From Gemmatimonadota bacterium (GTDB lineage: Bacteria > Gemmatimonadota > Gemmatimonadetes > Longimicrobiales > Gaopeijiaceae): a stretch of 64,000 nt of DNA. The position numbers and the translations under genes are program-made. Every line of letters begins with the position of its first letter. The first letter of the stretch is position 1. The notes under the pieces were generated by a model. The model saw nothing but the letters and a program-made list of their open reading frames with translations. It had not been told where the DNA came from and did not search any database. Location: the NCBI GenBank assembly GCA_041390125.1, contig JAWKQN010000005.1:1-64000 (forward strand). The letters are read 5' to 3'. Shown in pieces: positions 25,376-33,741 of this stretch.

Positions 25376-25404
25376 TTGCATTCGCCCGGCGGAACGTCTT
25401 TTCT
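25376..25404 (+). promoter_or_regulatory. Possible sigma-70 promoter of ilvE
   Basis: TTGCAT (25376-25381), 17 bp, TTTTCT (25399-25404), about 57 bp before the ilvE ATG. The -35 is good and the -10 weak. It lies in the 252-bp divergent gap to the adenylate cyclase gene. Confidence 0.4.
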
Positions 25405-25461
25405 GGTGGGCCGTGTGCCGGCCCGCGGTGCACGCGACCCGAGCGGCCCGATGGAGGGCGG

Positions 25462-26391
25462 ATGTCGACGCAGATCGCGGAGTCGAAGTTCATCTGGAAG
25501 GACGGTACCCTGATCCCCTGGAAGGATGCCACGCTGCACGTCCTGTCCACGGTGGTCCAGTTCGGCACGTCCGTCTTCGAGGGGATCCGCTGTTACGAGA
25601 CCCCGCGCGGCCCCGCGATCTTCCGGCTCGACGCCCACATCCGGCGGCTCGTGGAGTCGGCGCGCATCTACCGGATGCCGTCGCGCTGGGACGCTTCCCA
25701 GATCGCCCAGGCGTGCGTGGACGTGGTCCGTGAGAACGAGCTGCGCAGCTGCTATGTCCGTCCCATGATCCTGCGGGGATACGGTGCGGCGGGGCTGAAC
25801 CCGGCCGCCAGCCCGGTCGAGACCTGGGTGCCGGCGTTCGCCTGGGGGACCTATCTCGGCGCCGGTGCGCTGGAGAAGGGCGTGGACGTGTGCGTCTCCT
25901 CCTGGCACCGCGCGGCGCCCAACACGTTCCCCATGGCCGCCAAGGCCGGTGGCCACTATGTGAACGCGCAGCTCATCAAGATGGAGGCGCTCCAGAACGG
26001 CTACGCAGAAGGGATCGCACTCGGCCCGAGCGGCCTCGTCAGCGAAGGCAGCGGACAGAACCTGTTCCTGGTGCGCGACGGGGTGCTCATCACGCCGGTG
26101 CTGGACGGCACGTCGCTGCGTGGCATCACGCGTCACGCGATCATCGTGCTGGCGCGCGAGATGGGGCTCGAGGTGAAGGAGCAGCTGGTTCCGCGCGAAG
26201 CGCTGTATGCCGCGGAGGAGATGTTCTTCACGGGGACCGCCGCGGAGGTCACGCCCATCACCAGCGTCGACCGCATCACGATCGGCGACGGAAGCGCCGG
26301 TGAGCTCACCCTGAAGATCCAGCGGCGCTTCATGGAGGTCGTGACCGGCCAGGCCGACGATCGCTGGGGGTGGCTCACGCACGTCGGGTGA
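25462..26391 (+). CDS. ilvE: Branched-chain amino-acid aminotransferase
   Basis: A 309-residue fold type IV PLP enzyme; it moves amino groups between Leu/Ile/Val and 2-oxoglutarate. Motifs: FIWKDGTLIPWKDATLHVLSTVVQFGTSVFEGIR, YVRPMILRGYG, the PLP Lys in TFPMAAKAGGHYVNAQLIKMEA, EGIALGPSGLVSEGSGQNLFLV, TSLRGITRHAIIVLARE and MFFTGTAAEVTPITSVD. Usual family length. GGAGGGCGG lies just before the ATG. It appears monocistronic. Confidence 0.94.
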   Translation: MSTQIAESKFIWKDGTLIPWKDATLHVLSTVVQFGTSVFEGIRCYETPRGPAIFRLDAHIRRLVESARIYRMPSRWDASQIAQACVDVVRENELRSCYVRPMILRGYGAAGLNPAASPVETWVPAFAWGTYLGAGALEKGVDVCVSSWHRAAPNTFPMAAKAGGHYVNAQLIKMEALQNGYAEGIALGPSGLVSEGSGQNLFLVRDGVLITPVLDGTSLRGITRHAIIVLAREMGLEVKEQLVPREALYAAEEMFFTGTAAEVTPITSVDRITIGDGSAGELTLKIQRRFMEVVTGQADDRWGWLTHVG

Positions 26392-26910
26392 GCCGCACAC
26401 CCCCGCGTTCTGCCACGACCCTGGCCGCTTGCCCGACCGGACGGGCACCGCGGAGGGGGCTCCGGGATCGAACGGTGCCGCTAAGTGGTTTTCCCCATTT
26501 ATCTTGGCGGGAGACCCCCAGACCGGGTCCGCCCTTTGCCCTCAGGATCGGTCGACGGGCTCGGATGGTGACCGACGAGGGCGCCACTTCGACAGACCAA
26601 ACCGTTCCGAGACAGGCCCGAACGTTCAGGCCCGGACGAGCCCCGCCTCGCGCCAGCACCCTCCGACCTCCGGGTCGGGGGGTGCGCTCGTTTCCGGTCG
26701 ATGCATCCCGCCCCGGTCGACACTCTTCGCCGTCCGGGGCGGCAGTCGCTGCCGGTTCCTCGGGGCGGACGCGTAGCGCGCGCACCCGGGAAGCGACGCG
26801 GTTCGGGGCGTCTCATCCTTCATACGGTGAGCCGTGTAGCACGGCCCCCCTTTTGCTCGTGCGGGATCGATCGAGTCCCCCGCTCGCGAATCCCAGGTAC
26901 CGCCAACCGG
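26392..26910 (+). other. 519-bp upstream region of the REC-EAL gene
   Basis: No gene is convincing here. A less GC-rich patch contains TATCTT (26500-26505), resembling the -10 boxes elsewhere in this window but lacking a clear -35. A short hairpin GCCGTG-TAG-CACGGC (26831-26845) followed by CCCCC-TTTT lies 60 nt before the next ATG and could be an attenuator-like terminator. No known c-di-GMP riboswitch consensus was recognised. Confidence 0.4.
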
Positions 26911-28104
26911 ATGTCCATGAAGCCGACGAGCGCCACGACCCTCGCGGAACCGGCCCCGCCCCGGGCGCCGGCCCGGGAGATCCGGGTCCTCCTCCTGGAT
27001 GATGCGGAGGCGACGCGTCGGGCCGGAGACCTCCTGGTGGCCGAGGGCTACCGGGTGGACGTGCTGGACCCGAGGCAGGGGACGGAGCCGCTCGACTCGC
27101 TCGAGTTGGGACCGGATCAAGCGGTGATCTGCGATGTCGATCACGCGGGCCGCCGCTCGGTCGACGTGGTGCGGTCGCTGCGCCGGCGCTCGCGAGGGAC
27201 GCCCTTCATCCTCCTGTCCGCCCATCCTGCGGTCGGCACCGCCACCGAGATCTTCGATGACCGGGCGTACGTGTGCGTGCGCAAGCCGGTGGCCACGGAC
27301 GACCTGCTCCGGGTGTTGCGGCGCTCCGCCCTGCAACAGCGCATGGTCCGGCTGCAGCGCGAGGCCCAACGCGATCTGGCGCCGGCGCAGTCGGATCTCT
27401 CCGCGAGGTTCCAGAACGCGCTCGCTTCCCTCTGGATCGCCTACCAGCCGATCATCGATCGCGGATGGCGCATCTGGGGGTACGAAGCGCTGCTGCGGAC
27501 CGAGGAGCCGTCCCTGCGCAACCCGCCCGTCTTCCTGCAGGCCGCGCAGGATCTGGGCCGCGTGGCCGAGCTGGCGGAGCTGATCTGGGAGCGGGCGACC
27601 GAGCCGTTCCTGCGGTTCGAGCCCAAGGCGGCGCTCTTCATGAACATCGATCCCAACCAGCTCGAGATGGACGAGCTGTTCCCCGCCCACCACCCCGCAC
27701 GGCGCATCGCGGACCGGGTCATCTTCGAGGTGCGGGGTCAGGCTTTCGACCTCGAGGACACGCTGGTGGCGGATCGGCTGGCGCAGCTACGCGCGCGGGG
27801 CTTCCGCATCGCCGTCGACGACCTGGGCGCCGGCTCTTCCGGGCTGGCTGCCATCGCGCAGATCGAACCGGATTTCGTGAAGCTGGATGGCGTGCTGGTC
27901 CGCGGGGTGGAGAACCACGACCGGCGTCAGCGTCTGATCGGCTCCATCTCCGGGCTGTGCTCCGACCTCGGGATCCAGTGCATCGCGTCGGGCGTGGAGA
28001 CCCGCCGGGAGTTCGAATCCCTCACGCAGCTCGGCATCGGGATGTACCAGGGATTCTTCGTGGGCCGACCGATGCCGTGGGGTGCGCCGCAGAGCGGAGG
28101 CTGA
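26911..28104 (+). CDS. REC-EAL response regulator, c-di-GMP phosphodiesterase
   Basis: A 397-residue protein (ATG 26911; another in-frame ATG at 26917). Residues about 22-140 are a receiver: acidic LLLDDAE, phospho-acceptor Asp in AVICDVDHAG, Thr/Ser in ILLSAHP and Lys in CVRKPV. Residues about 160-395 are an EAL domain with the metal and catalytic positions in place: GYEALLRTEEP (signature), FMNIDPNQLEM, VIFEVRGQA, IAVDDLGAGSSG, PDFVKLDGVL, IASGVETRREF and YQGFFVGRPM. It should linearise c-di-GMP to pGpG when phosphorylated; no partner kinase is adjacent. Confidence 0.87.
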   Translation: MSMKPTSATTLAEPAPPRAPAREIRVLLLDDAEATRRAGDLLVAEGYRVDVLDPRQGTEPLDSLELGPDQAVICDVDHAGRRSVDVVRSLRRRSRGTPFILLSAHPAVGTATEIFDDRAYVCVRKPVATDDLLRVLRRSALQQRMVRLQREAQRDLAPAQSDLSARFQNALASLWIAYQPIIDRGWRIWGYEALLRTEEPSLRNPPVFLQAAQDLGRVAELAELIWERATEPFLRFEPKAALFMNIDPNQLEMDELFPAHHPARRIADRVIFEVRGQAFDLEDTLVADRLAQLRARGFRIAVDDLGAGSSGLAAIAQIEPDFVKLDGVLVRGVENHDRRQRLIGSISGLCSDLGIQCIASGVETRREFESLTQLGIGMYQGFFVGRPMPWGAPQSGG

Positions 28105-28141
28105 GCCGGCCTCTCCTCCGGGCCCGGCCGCGCGAGCAGCG

Positions 28142-28615
28142 TCAGGGCACGCGTTCCACCACCAGCATCGCGCGCACGCGCACGCCGTCTCCCGTCGCGG
28201 GCATGACCTCCTGCACGCGGAGCGTTCCCCGCAGGACGTTCCCCACGCCGTCCCCCCCGCTGAACCGATCGAGCTGCAGCGAGCGCTCGACGCCGAGCTC
28301 CTCGTAGGCGAACGCCGCCGTCGTGGACGCATCGATGCGGAGGCCCGAGCGCACGAACCACGGGTCGAGCCGGATGGTCACGCAGCCGAGGCACGTGCTG
28401 TCCGCGGGCACGTCGAGACGCACGCTCAACTCCGTGGGCCGGGGTCCGAACGGGCCCGCGGCGTCCATGCCCTCGACCGATCCCCGCCACGTGCCGAGCC
28501 AGTCCGCGGCGATCCGCTCGGGTTCGGACACGGGAGGTGCCAGAAGCGACGGTGCCCGGGGCTCGGCGCACGCGGCCAGGAGGCCGAGCAGGACGACTCC
28601 GATCCCGAGGTGCAT
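28142..28615 (-). CDS. Small lipoprotein of unknown function
   Basis: A 157-residue protein with a lipoprotein signal (GVVLLGLLAAC). Two ATGs compete; the one at 28613-28615 sits 7 nt after GGAGG, while the one at 28619-28621 is only 1 nt away, so the shorter form is preferred. The mature part looks like a beta-rich domain starting DWLGTWRGSVEGMD and ending GTLRVQEVMPATGDGVRVRAMLVVERV; it has a CLGC pair. No family recognised. Confidence 0.72.
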   Translation of the reverse strand: MHLGIGVVLLGLLAACAEPRAPSLLAPPVSEPERIAADWLGTWRGSVEGMDAAGPFGPRPTELSVRLDVPADSTCLGCVTIRLDPWFVRSGLRIDASTTAAFAYEELGVERSLQLDRFSGGDGVGNVLRGTLRVQEVMPATGDGVRVRAMLVVERVP

Positions 28616-28780
28616 GCGCATGCCTCCAAGCTGGGCCCCGGCGGCCGGGTCGCAAGCCGCCCCGGGTGGCGGCCGGGGACGGGAGGTGGAGCGGTTCTTG
28701 TAGGGGCCGCCCCCGGCTCCTGGAGCGCGATCGCGGGGTAGGGGCCGCACAGCCGTCCGTCCCACGCCGTCCGGGCCGTC

Positions 28781-29566
28781 ATGAAAAGCCTCCTCATCTG
28801 CCACAAGGGTGCACCGCTGGACCAGGTGGTGCTGGCCCGCTGGCTGGCGTCGTCCACCGAGCTGGTGGGCATCGTCGAGCTGGACGAGACCCGCGCCCGT
28901 CTGGCCAAGCGCGTGCGACGCGAGGTCAAGCGGGTGGGCTGGCTGCGGTTCCTGGACGTGACCGCGTTCCGGATCTGGTATCGGATGGCCCACGCGGCCC
29001 GTGACCGCGCCTGGGAGGCCCGTACGGTGGAGCGGTTCGCCGCCCGGTATCCGGATCTCCCGGGGGACCTGCCCCGGCTCGAGACGCACTCACCCAACAC
29101 GCCCGAAGCGCGTGCCTTCATCGAGCGGCTGGCGCCGGACGTGATGATCGCGCGCTGCAAGCAGCTCCTGAAGCGCGAGATCTTCCAGATCCCGACCCAC
29201 GGCACCTACGTGATGCATCCGGGTGTGTGTCCGGAGTACCGCAACGCGCACGGCTGCTTCTGGGCCCTGGCCAACGGAGACCGCGACAAGGTGGGGATGA
29301 CCCTGCTGCGCATCGACGAGGGCGTCGACACCGGCCCGGTCTACGGCTACTTCAGCTACGACATCGACGAAGTGCGCGAGACGCACTTCGTGATCCAGTC
29401 GCGCGTGGTCCTCGACAACCTCGATCGCATCGCCGAGACGTTCCGCGCCATCGCCGCCGGGACGGCCTCGACCATCGACACGACGGGGCGGCCGTCCGGG
29501 ACGTGGGGCCAGCCGTGGCTGACGCGCTGGTGGGCCTGGAAGCGCGAGGCCCGGCGGCGCGCATGA
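28781..29566 (+). CDS. Formyltransferase-family protein
   Basis: A 261-residue protein with the formyltransferase fold (PF00551): LVGIVELDETRARL in the first half, APDVMIARCKQLLKREIF, GTYVMHPGVCPEYRNAHGCFWALANGDRDKVGMTLLRIDEGVDTGPV. The segment HPGVCPEYRNAHGCFWAL aligns with the HPSLLPxYRGxxP motif and the catalytic Asn/His/Asp region (Asp in EGVDTGPV). No C-terminal Met-tRNA domain is present and it is short for Fmt, so an amino-sugar or amino-acid formylation role is more likely. It overlaps a polysaccharide deacetylase gene by 4 bp (ATGA), consistent with formylation of a freed amino sugar on a surface glycan. Confidence 0.78.
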   Translation: MKSLLICHKGAPLDQVVLARWLASSTELVGIVELDETRARLAKRVRREVKRVGWLRFLDVTAFRIWYRMAHAARDRAWEARTVERFAARYPDLPGDLPRLETHSPNTPEARAFIERLAPDVMIARCKQLLKREIFQIPTHGTYVMHPGVCPEYRNAHGCFWALANGDRDKVGMTLLRIDEGVDTGPVYGYFSYDIDEVRETHFVIQSRVVLDNLDRIAETFRAIAAGTASTIDTTGRPSGTWGQPWLTRWWAWKREARRRA

Positions 29567-30354
29567 ACGTCACCACGCTGCTCTACCACGACGTCGTGCA
29601 GCCCGGGGCCTGGAGCTCGTCCGGCTTCGAGGGGCCGGGCGCCGACGCGTACAAGCTCGAGGTGCCCGACTTCCTGCGGCAGCTCGACCGCATCGCGCAG
29701 GCGGTGGAGGGTCCGGCGGTCCCGATCGGCGCCGCGCTGGCGGTGCAGGGCGCGGAACCGTGGACGTTCACCGTCGACGACGGGGGGGTCACGTCGGCCA
29801 CCGAGATCGCGCCCGCGCTCGAGGCGCGTGGGTGGGTGGGCCACTTCTTCGTGACCACCGGACGCATCGGCACGCCCGGCTTCGTGAGCGAGGCGCAGAT
29901 CCGCGCCCTGGACCAGGCCGGGCACGTGGTGGGATCCCATACGGTCACCCACCCGACCCGGATGGCACGCGTGCCCTATCCGCGGATGGTGGAGGAGTGG
30001 ACCCGGAGCCGGCAGCGGCTGGAGGACATCTTGCAGAAGTCCGTCCGGGTGGCCTCGGTTCCCGGCGGCTACTACGCGCCCCCGGTGGCGCGGGCCGCCG
30101 CGGAGGCCGGCCTGGAGATCCTCTACACGTCGGAGCCGGTGCGCGGCGTGGAAACGGTGGCGGGATGTACCGTTGTGGGACGCTATTGCGTCAAGCTGGG
30201 CACGTCGGACGACGAGGTGGTCGGCCTGGCGACCGGTCGTGGGAGCTTCCGCCTGCGCCAGTGGGCCCACTGGAACACGAAGAAGGTGGCGAAGGTGATC
30301 GGGGGTCCGCTCTACCTCAGCGCGCAGCGCTTCCTGCAGGCGCGCTCCCGCTGA
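29563..30354 (+). CDS. Polysaccharide deacetylase (NodB-like, CE4)
   Basis: A 263-residue protein with NodB homology motifs: Motif 1 in WTFTVDDGGVTSATEIAPAL (TVDDGG for TFDDG), Motif 2 in VVGSHTVTHPTRMA (SHTxTH, metal ligands), Motif 3 in RVASVPGGYYAPPVARAAAEAG. CE4 enzymes remove N-acetyl groups from chitin-like or peptidoglycan-like glycans. There is no signal peptide, so the substrate is probably a cytoplasmic or lipid-linked precursor. The ATG overlaps the formyltransferase stop codon; together the two could swap an N-acetyl for an N-formyl group. Confidence 0.82.
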   Translation: MNVTTLLYHDVVQPGAWSSSGFEGPGADAYKLEVPDFLRQLDRIAQAVEGPAVPIGAALAVQGAEPWTFTVDDGGVTSATEIAPALEARGWVGHFFVTTGRIGTPGFVSEAQIRALDQAGHVVGSHTVTHPTRMARVPYPRMVEEWTRSRQRLEDILQKSVRVASVPGGYYAPPVARAAAEAGLEILYTSEPVRGVETVAGCTVVGRYCVKLGTSDDEVVGLATGRGSFRLRQWAHWNTKKVAKVIGGPLYLSAQRFLQARSR

Positions 30355-30380
30355 ACGCGGCCGAACCCCACCGCGGCCGG

Positions 30381-30402
30381 CCGGACCGGTGCGCCGGTCC
30401 GG
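30381..30402. terminator. Perfect hairpin between convergent genes
   Basis: CCGGACCGG-TGCG-CCGGTCCGG: a 9-bp perfect stem with a 4-nt loop, centred between the deacetylase and nfuA stops. No T tract, probably a bidirectional terminator. Confidence 0.55.
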
Positions 30403-30425
30403 ATGGGTGGGATGGACGCGCCCGC

Positions 30426-31007
30426 CTAGACCGGGTGCGAGAAGTAGGGGTTGGCCCCGCTGGAGTGGTCGGTGGCGTCGTGCACGGCGGTGATCTCGGG
30501 GATCTCCTCCCGGAGCATGCGCTCCACACCTTGCCGCAGGGTCATGCGCGACATGGCGCACCCCTGACACCCGCCTGTCATCTCGATGTACACGTCGGTG
30601 CCGTCCACGCCGACCAGCTCGATGGCACCCCCGTGGGCCGCGACGGCGGGATTGATCCGCTCGTCCAGCATCGCGCGCACGCGGTCGGCGACGGGCCCCG
30701 TGGCGCTGGGGCCGCTCCCGGCGCGCGGCGCGGGGCGGACCTCGAAGCCCGCCTCGTTGACGCGCTCCACGTAGTCGACCTCCGCACCCTCCAGCGCGTC
30801 GACCGACGCGGCGTCGACCACCACCTGGAAGCCGCCCATGTCGAAGGTGCGGTCCTGCTGCGCCACTTCGTCGCGGCCCACGAGGGTGAGCTCGAAGCGG
30901 GGCTCGGCGGCCTCTCCGGTCATGTGGACGCGGAGCACCTCCAGGCTGTCGCCCTCTCCCATGAAGGCGAGGACGGCGTCGCGGGCGCGGTCGGTGAACG
31001 TGAGCAT
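30426..31007 (-). CDS. nfuA: NfuA-like Fe-S carrier
   Basis: A 193-residue protein with GGAGAGG ahead of the ATG. The N-terminal half is an A-type (IscA/HesB) fold without the Cys residues (VLAFMGEGDSLEVLRVHMTGEAAEPRFELTLV). The C-terminal half is a NifU C-terminal domain (RVRAMLDERINPAVAAHGGAIELVGVDGTDVYIEMTGGCQGCAMSRMTLRQGVERML) with the cluster-binding CxxC. This degenerate A-type plus NifU layout is that of E. coli NfuA, which carries 4Fe-4S clusters to client proteins such as LipA. Confidence 0.86.
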   Translation of the reverse strand: MLTFTDRARDAVLAFMGEGDSLEVLRVHMTGEAAEPRFELTLVGRDEVAQQDRTFDMGGFQVVVDAASVDALEGAEVDYVERVNEAGFEVRPAPRAGSGPSATGPVADRVRAMLDERINPAVAAHGGAIELVGVDGTDVYIEMTGGCQGCAMSRMTLRQGVERMLREEIPEITAVHDATDHSSGANPYFSHPV

Positions 31008-31093
31008 CAAGCCTCTCCGTGCGGGGTTCGGACTGCATACCCCCGGACGGCCCCGACAGGGTCCCTCCGGAAGGGCCGGACGGAGGCGTGCCG

Positions 31094-32434
31094 ATGAGCA
31101 CGGACGCCGTCTCGCCCGTCCCCTCCTCGCTGCGGCCCGACACGCCCGCCGCGGCCTGGCCTCCGGTCCTGGTGACGGGCGCGGAGAGCCGACCCGGCCT
31201 GCTCGTGGTGCGCGGGCTCGGCCGCGCCGGCATCCCCGTCCTGGCCGCGGGCTCCGGCCCGCGTCCGCTCGGCTTCGCGTCGCGGTATGCCCGCGTGCGG
31301 CAGGCGGTCCCATCGGCCGCCGCCGATCCCGACGGGTTCGTGGACGCGGTGGTGGACCTGGCCCGGCGCGAGGGCGCGGGCCTGATCATGCCCGCCACCG
31401 AATCCTCGCTCGTGGCGCTCGACGCCCGCCGGGACGACGTGGACGCCGCCGCCCCGCTGGCGGCCGCGCCCTCCCCCGCGGTGCGCACCAGCCTGGACAA
31501 GCGCGCCATGCTGCCGCTCGCGGCCGAGCTGGGCCTCGACGTCCCGCGCACCGCCCGGGGTGCGAGCGCGGCCGAGCTGCTGGAGCGCACGGCGGACTTC
31601 GTGTTCCCTCTCGCGATCAAGCCGTTCGGGCCGGGCGTGCTGGTGGAGGCGCAGACCGGTCGCTCGATGGACCTCAAGGTCACGTTCGCCGACGATCGCG
31701 CCGCGCTGGCGCGCATCCTGGGCGAGTGGGAGGACCGCGCCGCCGGGCTGATCGTGCAGGAGTACGTCCAGGGCCTCGGCGTGGGCGTGGAGGGGGTCTA
31801 CGACCGTGGGCGACGGGTGGCGCTGCTCGCGTACGACCGCGTGCGGGAGAACCCGGTCACGGGAGGCGTGGCCACGATCCGCCGCAGCATCGCGCTCCCG
31901 GCGGACCTGGCGGCGGGCACCGATCGGCTGCTGGCCCGCCTCGGATGGCACGGGGTGGGGATGACGGAGTGGAAGCGGCGCCCGGACGGGAGCTACGTCT
32001 TCATGGAGTTGAACGGCCGCTTCTCCGCCGGGGGGGCCGTCACCATGGACTCCGGCTTCAACTTCCCGCATCTCGTGGCCGCGCTCTTCCTGGGCCGGCC
32101 GCTCCCGTCGTTTCCGCCCTACGCGCTCGGGGTGACGGAGCGATGGCTGATCGGGGATCTGCAGGCGCTCGAGCGCTACGCGGTCGCCCGCCTCGAAGGA
32201 CCGGGCTCCTCCGTCGCCACCCGTCTGCCCCCGGCGCGCCGCGTGCTGACGGACTTCGTGCGCGACTTCCGGCCGGGGGTGGGGCTGGACGAGGTGAAGG
32301 GGGACGACCTGCGGCCGCTCGTGCCCTGGCTCCTCGACGTGGCATCCCAGGCCGGACGCAGCGCCGTGCGGCTCGCGAAAGCGCTGCTGCGGCCCTGGGT
32401 GCGGCGGGGTCGTTCGCTCTTGCAGAGGAAATAG
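31094..32434 (+). CDS. ATP-grasp domain protein
   Basis: A 446-residue protein; GGAGG 7 nt before the ATG sets the start at 31094. It opens with a pre-ATP-grasp fold (VLVTGAESRPGLLVVRGLGRAGIPVLAAG), then the ATP-grasp core: KRAMLPLAAELGLDVPRT, FPLAIKPFG, GLIVQEYVQGLGVGVEGVYDRGR, and the metal site in GSYVFMELNGRFSAGGAVTMDSGFNFPHL. Such enzymes ligate carboxylates to amines and occur in glycan, peptide-ligase and cell-wall clusters. The closest visible context is the formyltransferase and deacetylase pair 0.7 kb upstream on the same strand. Substrate unknown. Confidence 0.8.
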   Translation: MSTDAVSPVPSSLRPDTPAAAWPPVLVTGAESRPGLLVVRGLGRAGIPVLAAGSGPRPLGFASRYARVRQAVPSAAADPDGFVDAVVDLARREGAGLIMPATESSLVALDARRDDVDAAAPLAAAPSPAVRTSLDKRAMLPLAAELGLDVPRTARGASAAELLERTADFVFPLAIKPFGPGVLVEAQTGRSMDLKVTFADDRAALARILGEWEDRAAGLIVQEYVQGLGVGVEGVYDRGRRVALLAYDRVRENPVTGGVATIRRSIALPADLAAGTDRLLARLGWHGVGMTEWKRRPDGSYVFMELNGRFSAGGAVTMDSGFNFPHLVAALFLGRPLPSFPPYALGVTERWLIGDLQALERYAVARLEGPGSSVATRLPPARRVLTDFVRDFRPGVGLDEVKGDDLRPLVPWLLDVASQAGRSAVRLAKALLRPWVRRGRSLLQRK

Positions 32435-32453
32435 ATCCGGGCTATTCTTTCTC
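32420..32453 (+). promoter_or_regulatory. Promoter of the toxin-antitoxin module, implying a leaderless mRNA
   Basis: TTGCAG (32420-32425), 17-bp spacer, TATTCT (32443-32448). The -10 ends 5 nt before the antitoxin ATG (32454), so transcription should begin at or next to the start codon. The -35 lies inside the last codons of the ATP-grasp gene. No Shine-Dalgarno sequence precedes the ATG. Confidence 0.7.
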
Positions 32454-32834
32454 ATGACCATCTCCTCCGCCACACCGCGTGAACGGCCGGATCCCGCACG
32501 GGTGCTGTCGCGGGCGGTGGTGGCGGCGGCAGACCGGTTGGGGGTGCGTGCGCGGACGCTGGCGCAGGTACTCGGCACCAGCGAAGCCACCGTATCCCGC
32601 CTGCGCCACGGCCGCTCGTTGGACCCGGCCAGCAAGCCGGGGGAGCTGGCGCTGCTGTTCGTGCGGCTCTTCCGCAGCCTGGACGCCCTGGTGGGGGGCG
32701 GGGACACGGACGCGCGCGCCTGGTTGGAGGCCCCCAACCACCACCTGGGGGGAATCCCCGCCGAGCGCATCCGTACCGTGGAGGGGCTGGTCGATGTCGT
32801 CCGATATCTGGACGCGATGCGCGGGCGCAACTAG
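32454..32834 (+). CDS. Xre/MbcA/ParS-family antitoxin
   Basis: A 126-residue protein: N-terminal Xre-like helix-turn-helix (RLGVRARTLAQVLGTSEATVSRLRHGR) and a C-terminal DUF2384 toxin-binding domain (LALLFVRLFRSLDALVGGGDTDARAWLEAPNHHLGGIPAERIRTVEGLVDVVRYLDAMRG). The motif AWLxxPNxxLxGxxPxxxI..GxxxVxxYLD is diagnostic of MbcA/ParS/Xre antitoxins. It overlaps the downstream RES toxin gene by 41 bp. By analogy with MbcTA and ParST it should neutralise the toxin and autorepress the operon. It appears to be translated from a leaderless mRNA. Confidence 0.92.
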   Translation: MTISSATPRERPDPARVLSRAVVAAADRLGVRARTLAQVLGTSEATVSRLRHGRSLDPASKPGELALLFVRLFRSLDALVGGGDTDARAWLEAPNHHLGGIPAERIRTVEGLVDVVRYLDAMRGRN

Positions 32835-33549
32835 GCTCGCCGCCCTCGACGCCTCCCCCTGGCGGGTGGTGGAGGCACAGCATCTCGTCTCCACCCGGAA
32901 GCTCGTCGACTCCGCCGCCGAGCAGGAGGTGCTCGAAGACCTCCTGGACGGCGCCAAGCCTCCCGATCCGGCGGCCGGGCGCCGGCACTACCTGCTCTCG
33001 ACGCCGTTCCGCTACCCCCCGCTGCCGTGGGGCTCGCGCTTCGGCGGGCGCCAGGAGCGCGGCATCTGGTACGGGGCCGACACGGTGCGCACGGCGCTGG
33101 CCGAGACCGCCTACTACCGGCTCCTCTTCCTCGAGGGTACCGCGGCGGACCTGCCCGCCCTGTCGAGCGAGCACACCGTCTTCCGGGTCGGGCTGCGCAC
33201 GGACCGCGGCGTCGATCTGACGCGGCCGCCGTTCGACCGCCACCGGGACGTGCTGGCATCCCCGGTCGACTACACGGCCACGCAGGCGCTGGGGAGCGCG
33301 ATGCGCGCGGACGGCGTGGAGGTCGCCCGCTACCGGTCGGCGCGCGACGTGGAGGGCGGAACCGCCCTGGCCGTCTTCACCCCGTCGGTGTTCGGACGCC
33401 ATCGCCCGCGGGAGTTCGAGTCGTGGTACGTCACCAGCACGCGCGCAGCGGTGGAGATGCTGCGCCGTGACTTCTTCCGGAGGGACGTGCTCCGCTTCCC
33501 GCGTGCCGACTTCCTCGTGGACGGCGCGCTTCCCCGCCCGGCGTCATGA
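32794..33549 (+). CDS. RES-domain toxin
   Basis: A 251-residue protein. The ATG at 32794 lies inside the antitoxin gene, about 9 nt after GGAGG. RES-domain hallmarks: FGGRQERGIWYGADTVRTALAETAYYRLLF carries the conserved Arg and Glu; a Ser lies in the TQALGSAMR segment; GVEVARYRSARDVEGGTALAVF follows. RES toxins degrade NAD+ (MbcT) or ADP-ribosylate PRPP synthetase (ParT). Which one applies here is not decided by sequence. At about 250 residues with an N-terminal extension it is nearer the long RES forms. The tight overlap with the antitoxin supports a functional type II module. Confidence 0.9.
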   Translation: MSSDIWTRCAGATRLAALDASPWRVVEAQHLVSTRKLVDSAAEQEVLEDLLDGAKPPDPAAGRRHYLLSTPFRYPPLPWGSRFGGRQERGIWYGADTVRTALAETAYYRLLFLEGTAADLPALSSEHTVFRVGLRTDRGVDLTRPPFDRHRDVLASPVDYTATQALGSAMRADGVEVARYRSARDVEGGTALAVFTPSVFGRHRPREFESWYVTSTRAAVEMLRRDFFRRDVLRFPRADFLVDGALPRPAS

Positions 33550-33650
33550 CCGCCTGCGGCCGCCGGGACCGTCCGGTCCCGCGCCGTCGCGACGGACGGG
33601 CCCCTCCACACGCGCCGGGCCGGCACCGGGTCCGCTGCAGACGCGCCCGG

Positions 33651-33680
33651 TTGCTCCGGCCCCCGGGCCGTTCCTAGCTT
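33651..33680 (+). promoter_or_regulatory. Promoter of glyQS
   Basis: TTGCTC (33651-33656), 18-bp spacer, TAGCTT (33675-33680), leaving a leader of about 55 nt before the ATG at 33742. No T-box-like structure fits in so short a leader. Confidence 0.55.
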
Positions 33681-33741
33681 GCTGGCCCTTCCGGGCGCCC
33701 CGATCCGCATCCCCGGTCCGTCCCCTGCCGCAGCGAGCGTC

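Noticed and set aside
26392..26910. c-di-GMP riboswitch ahead of the REC-EAL gene
   Set aside because: No GEMM-type conserved core could be recognised; only a small hairpin with a T run.
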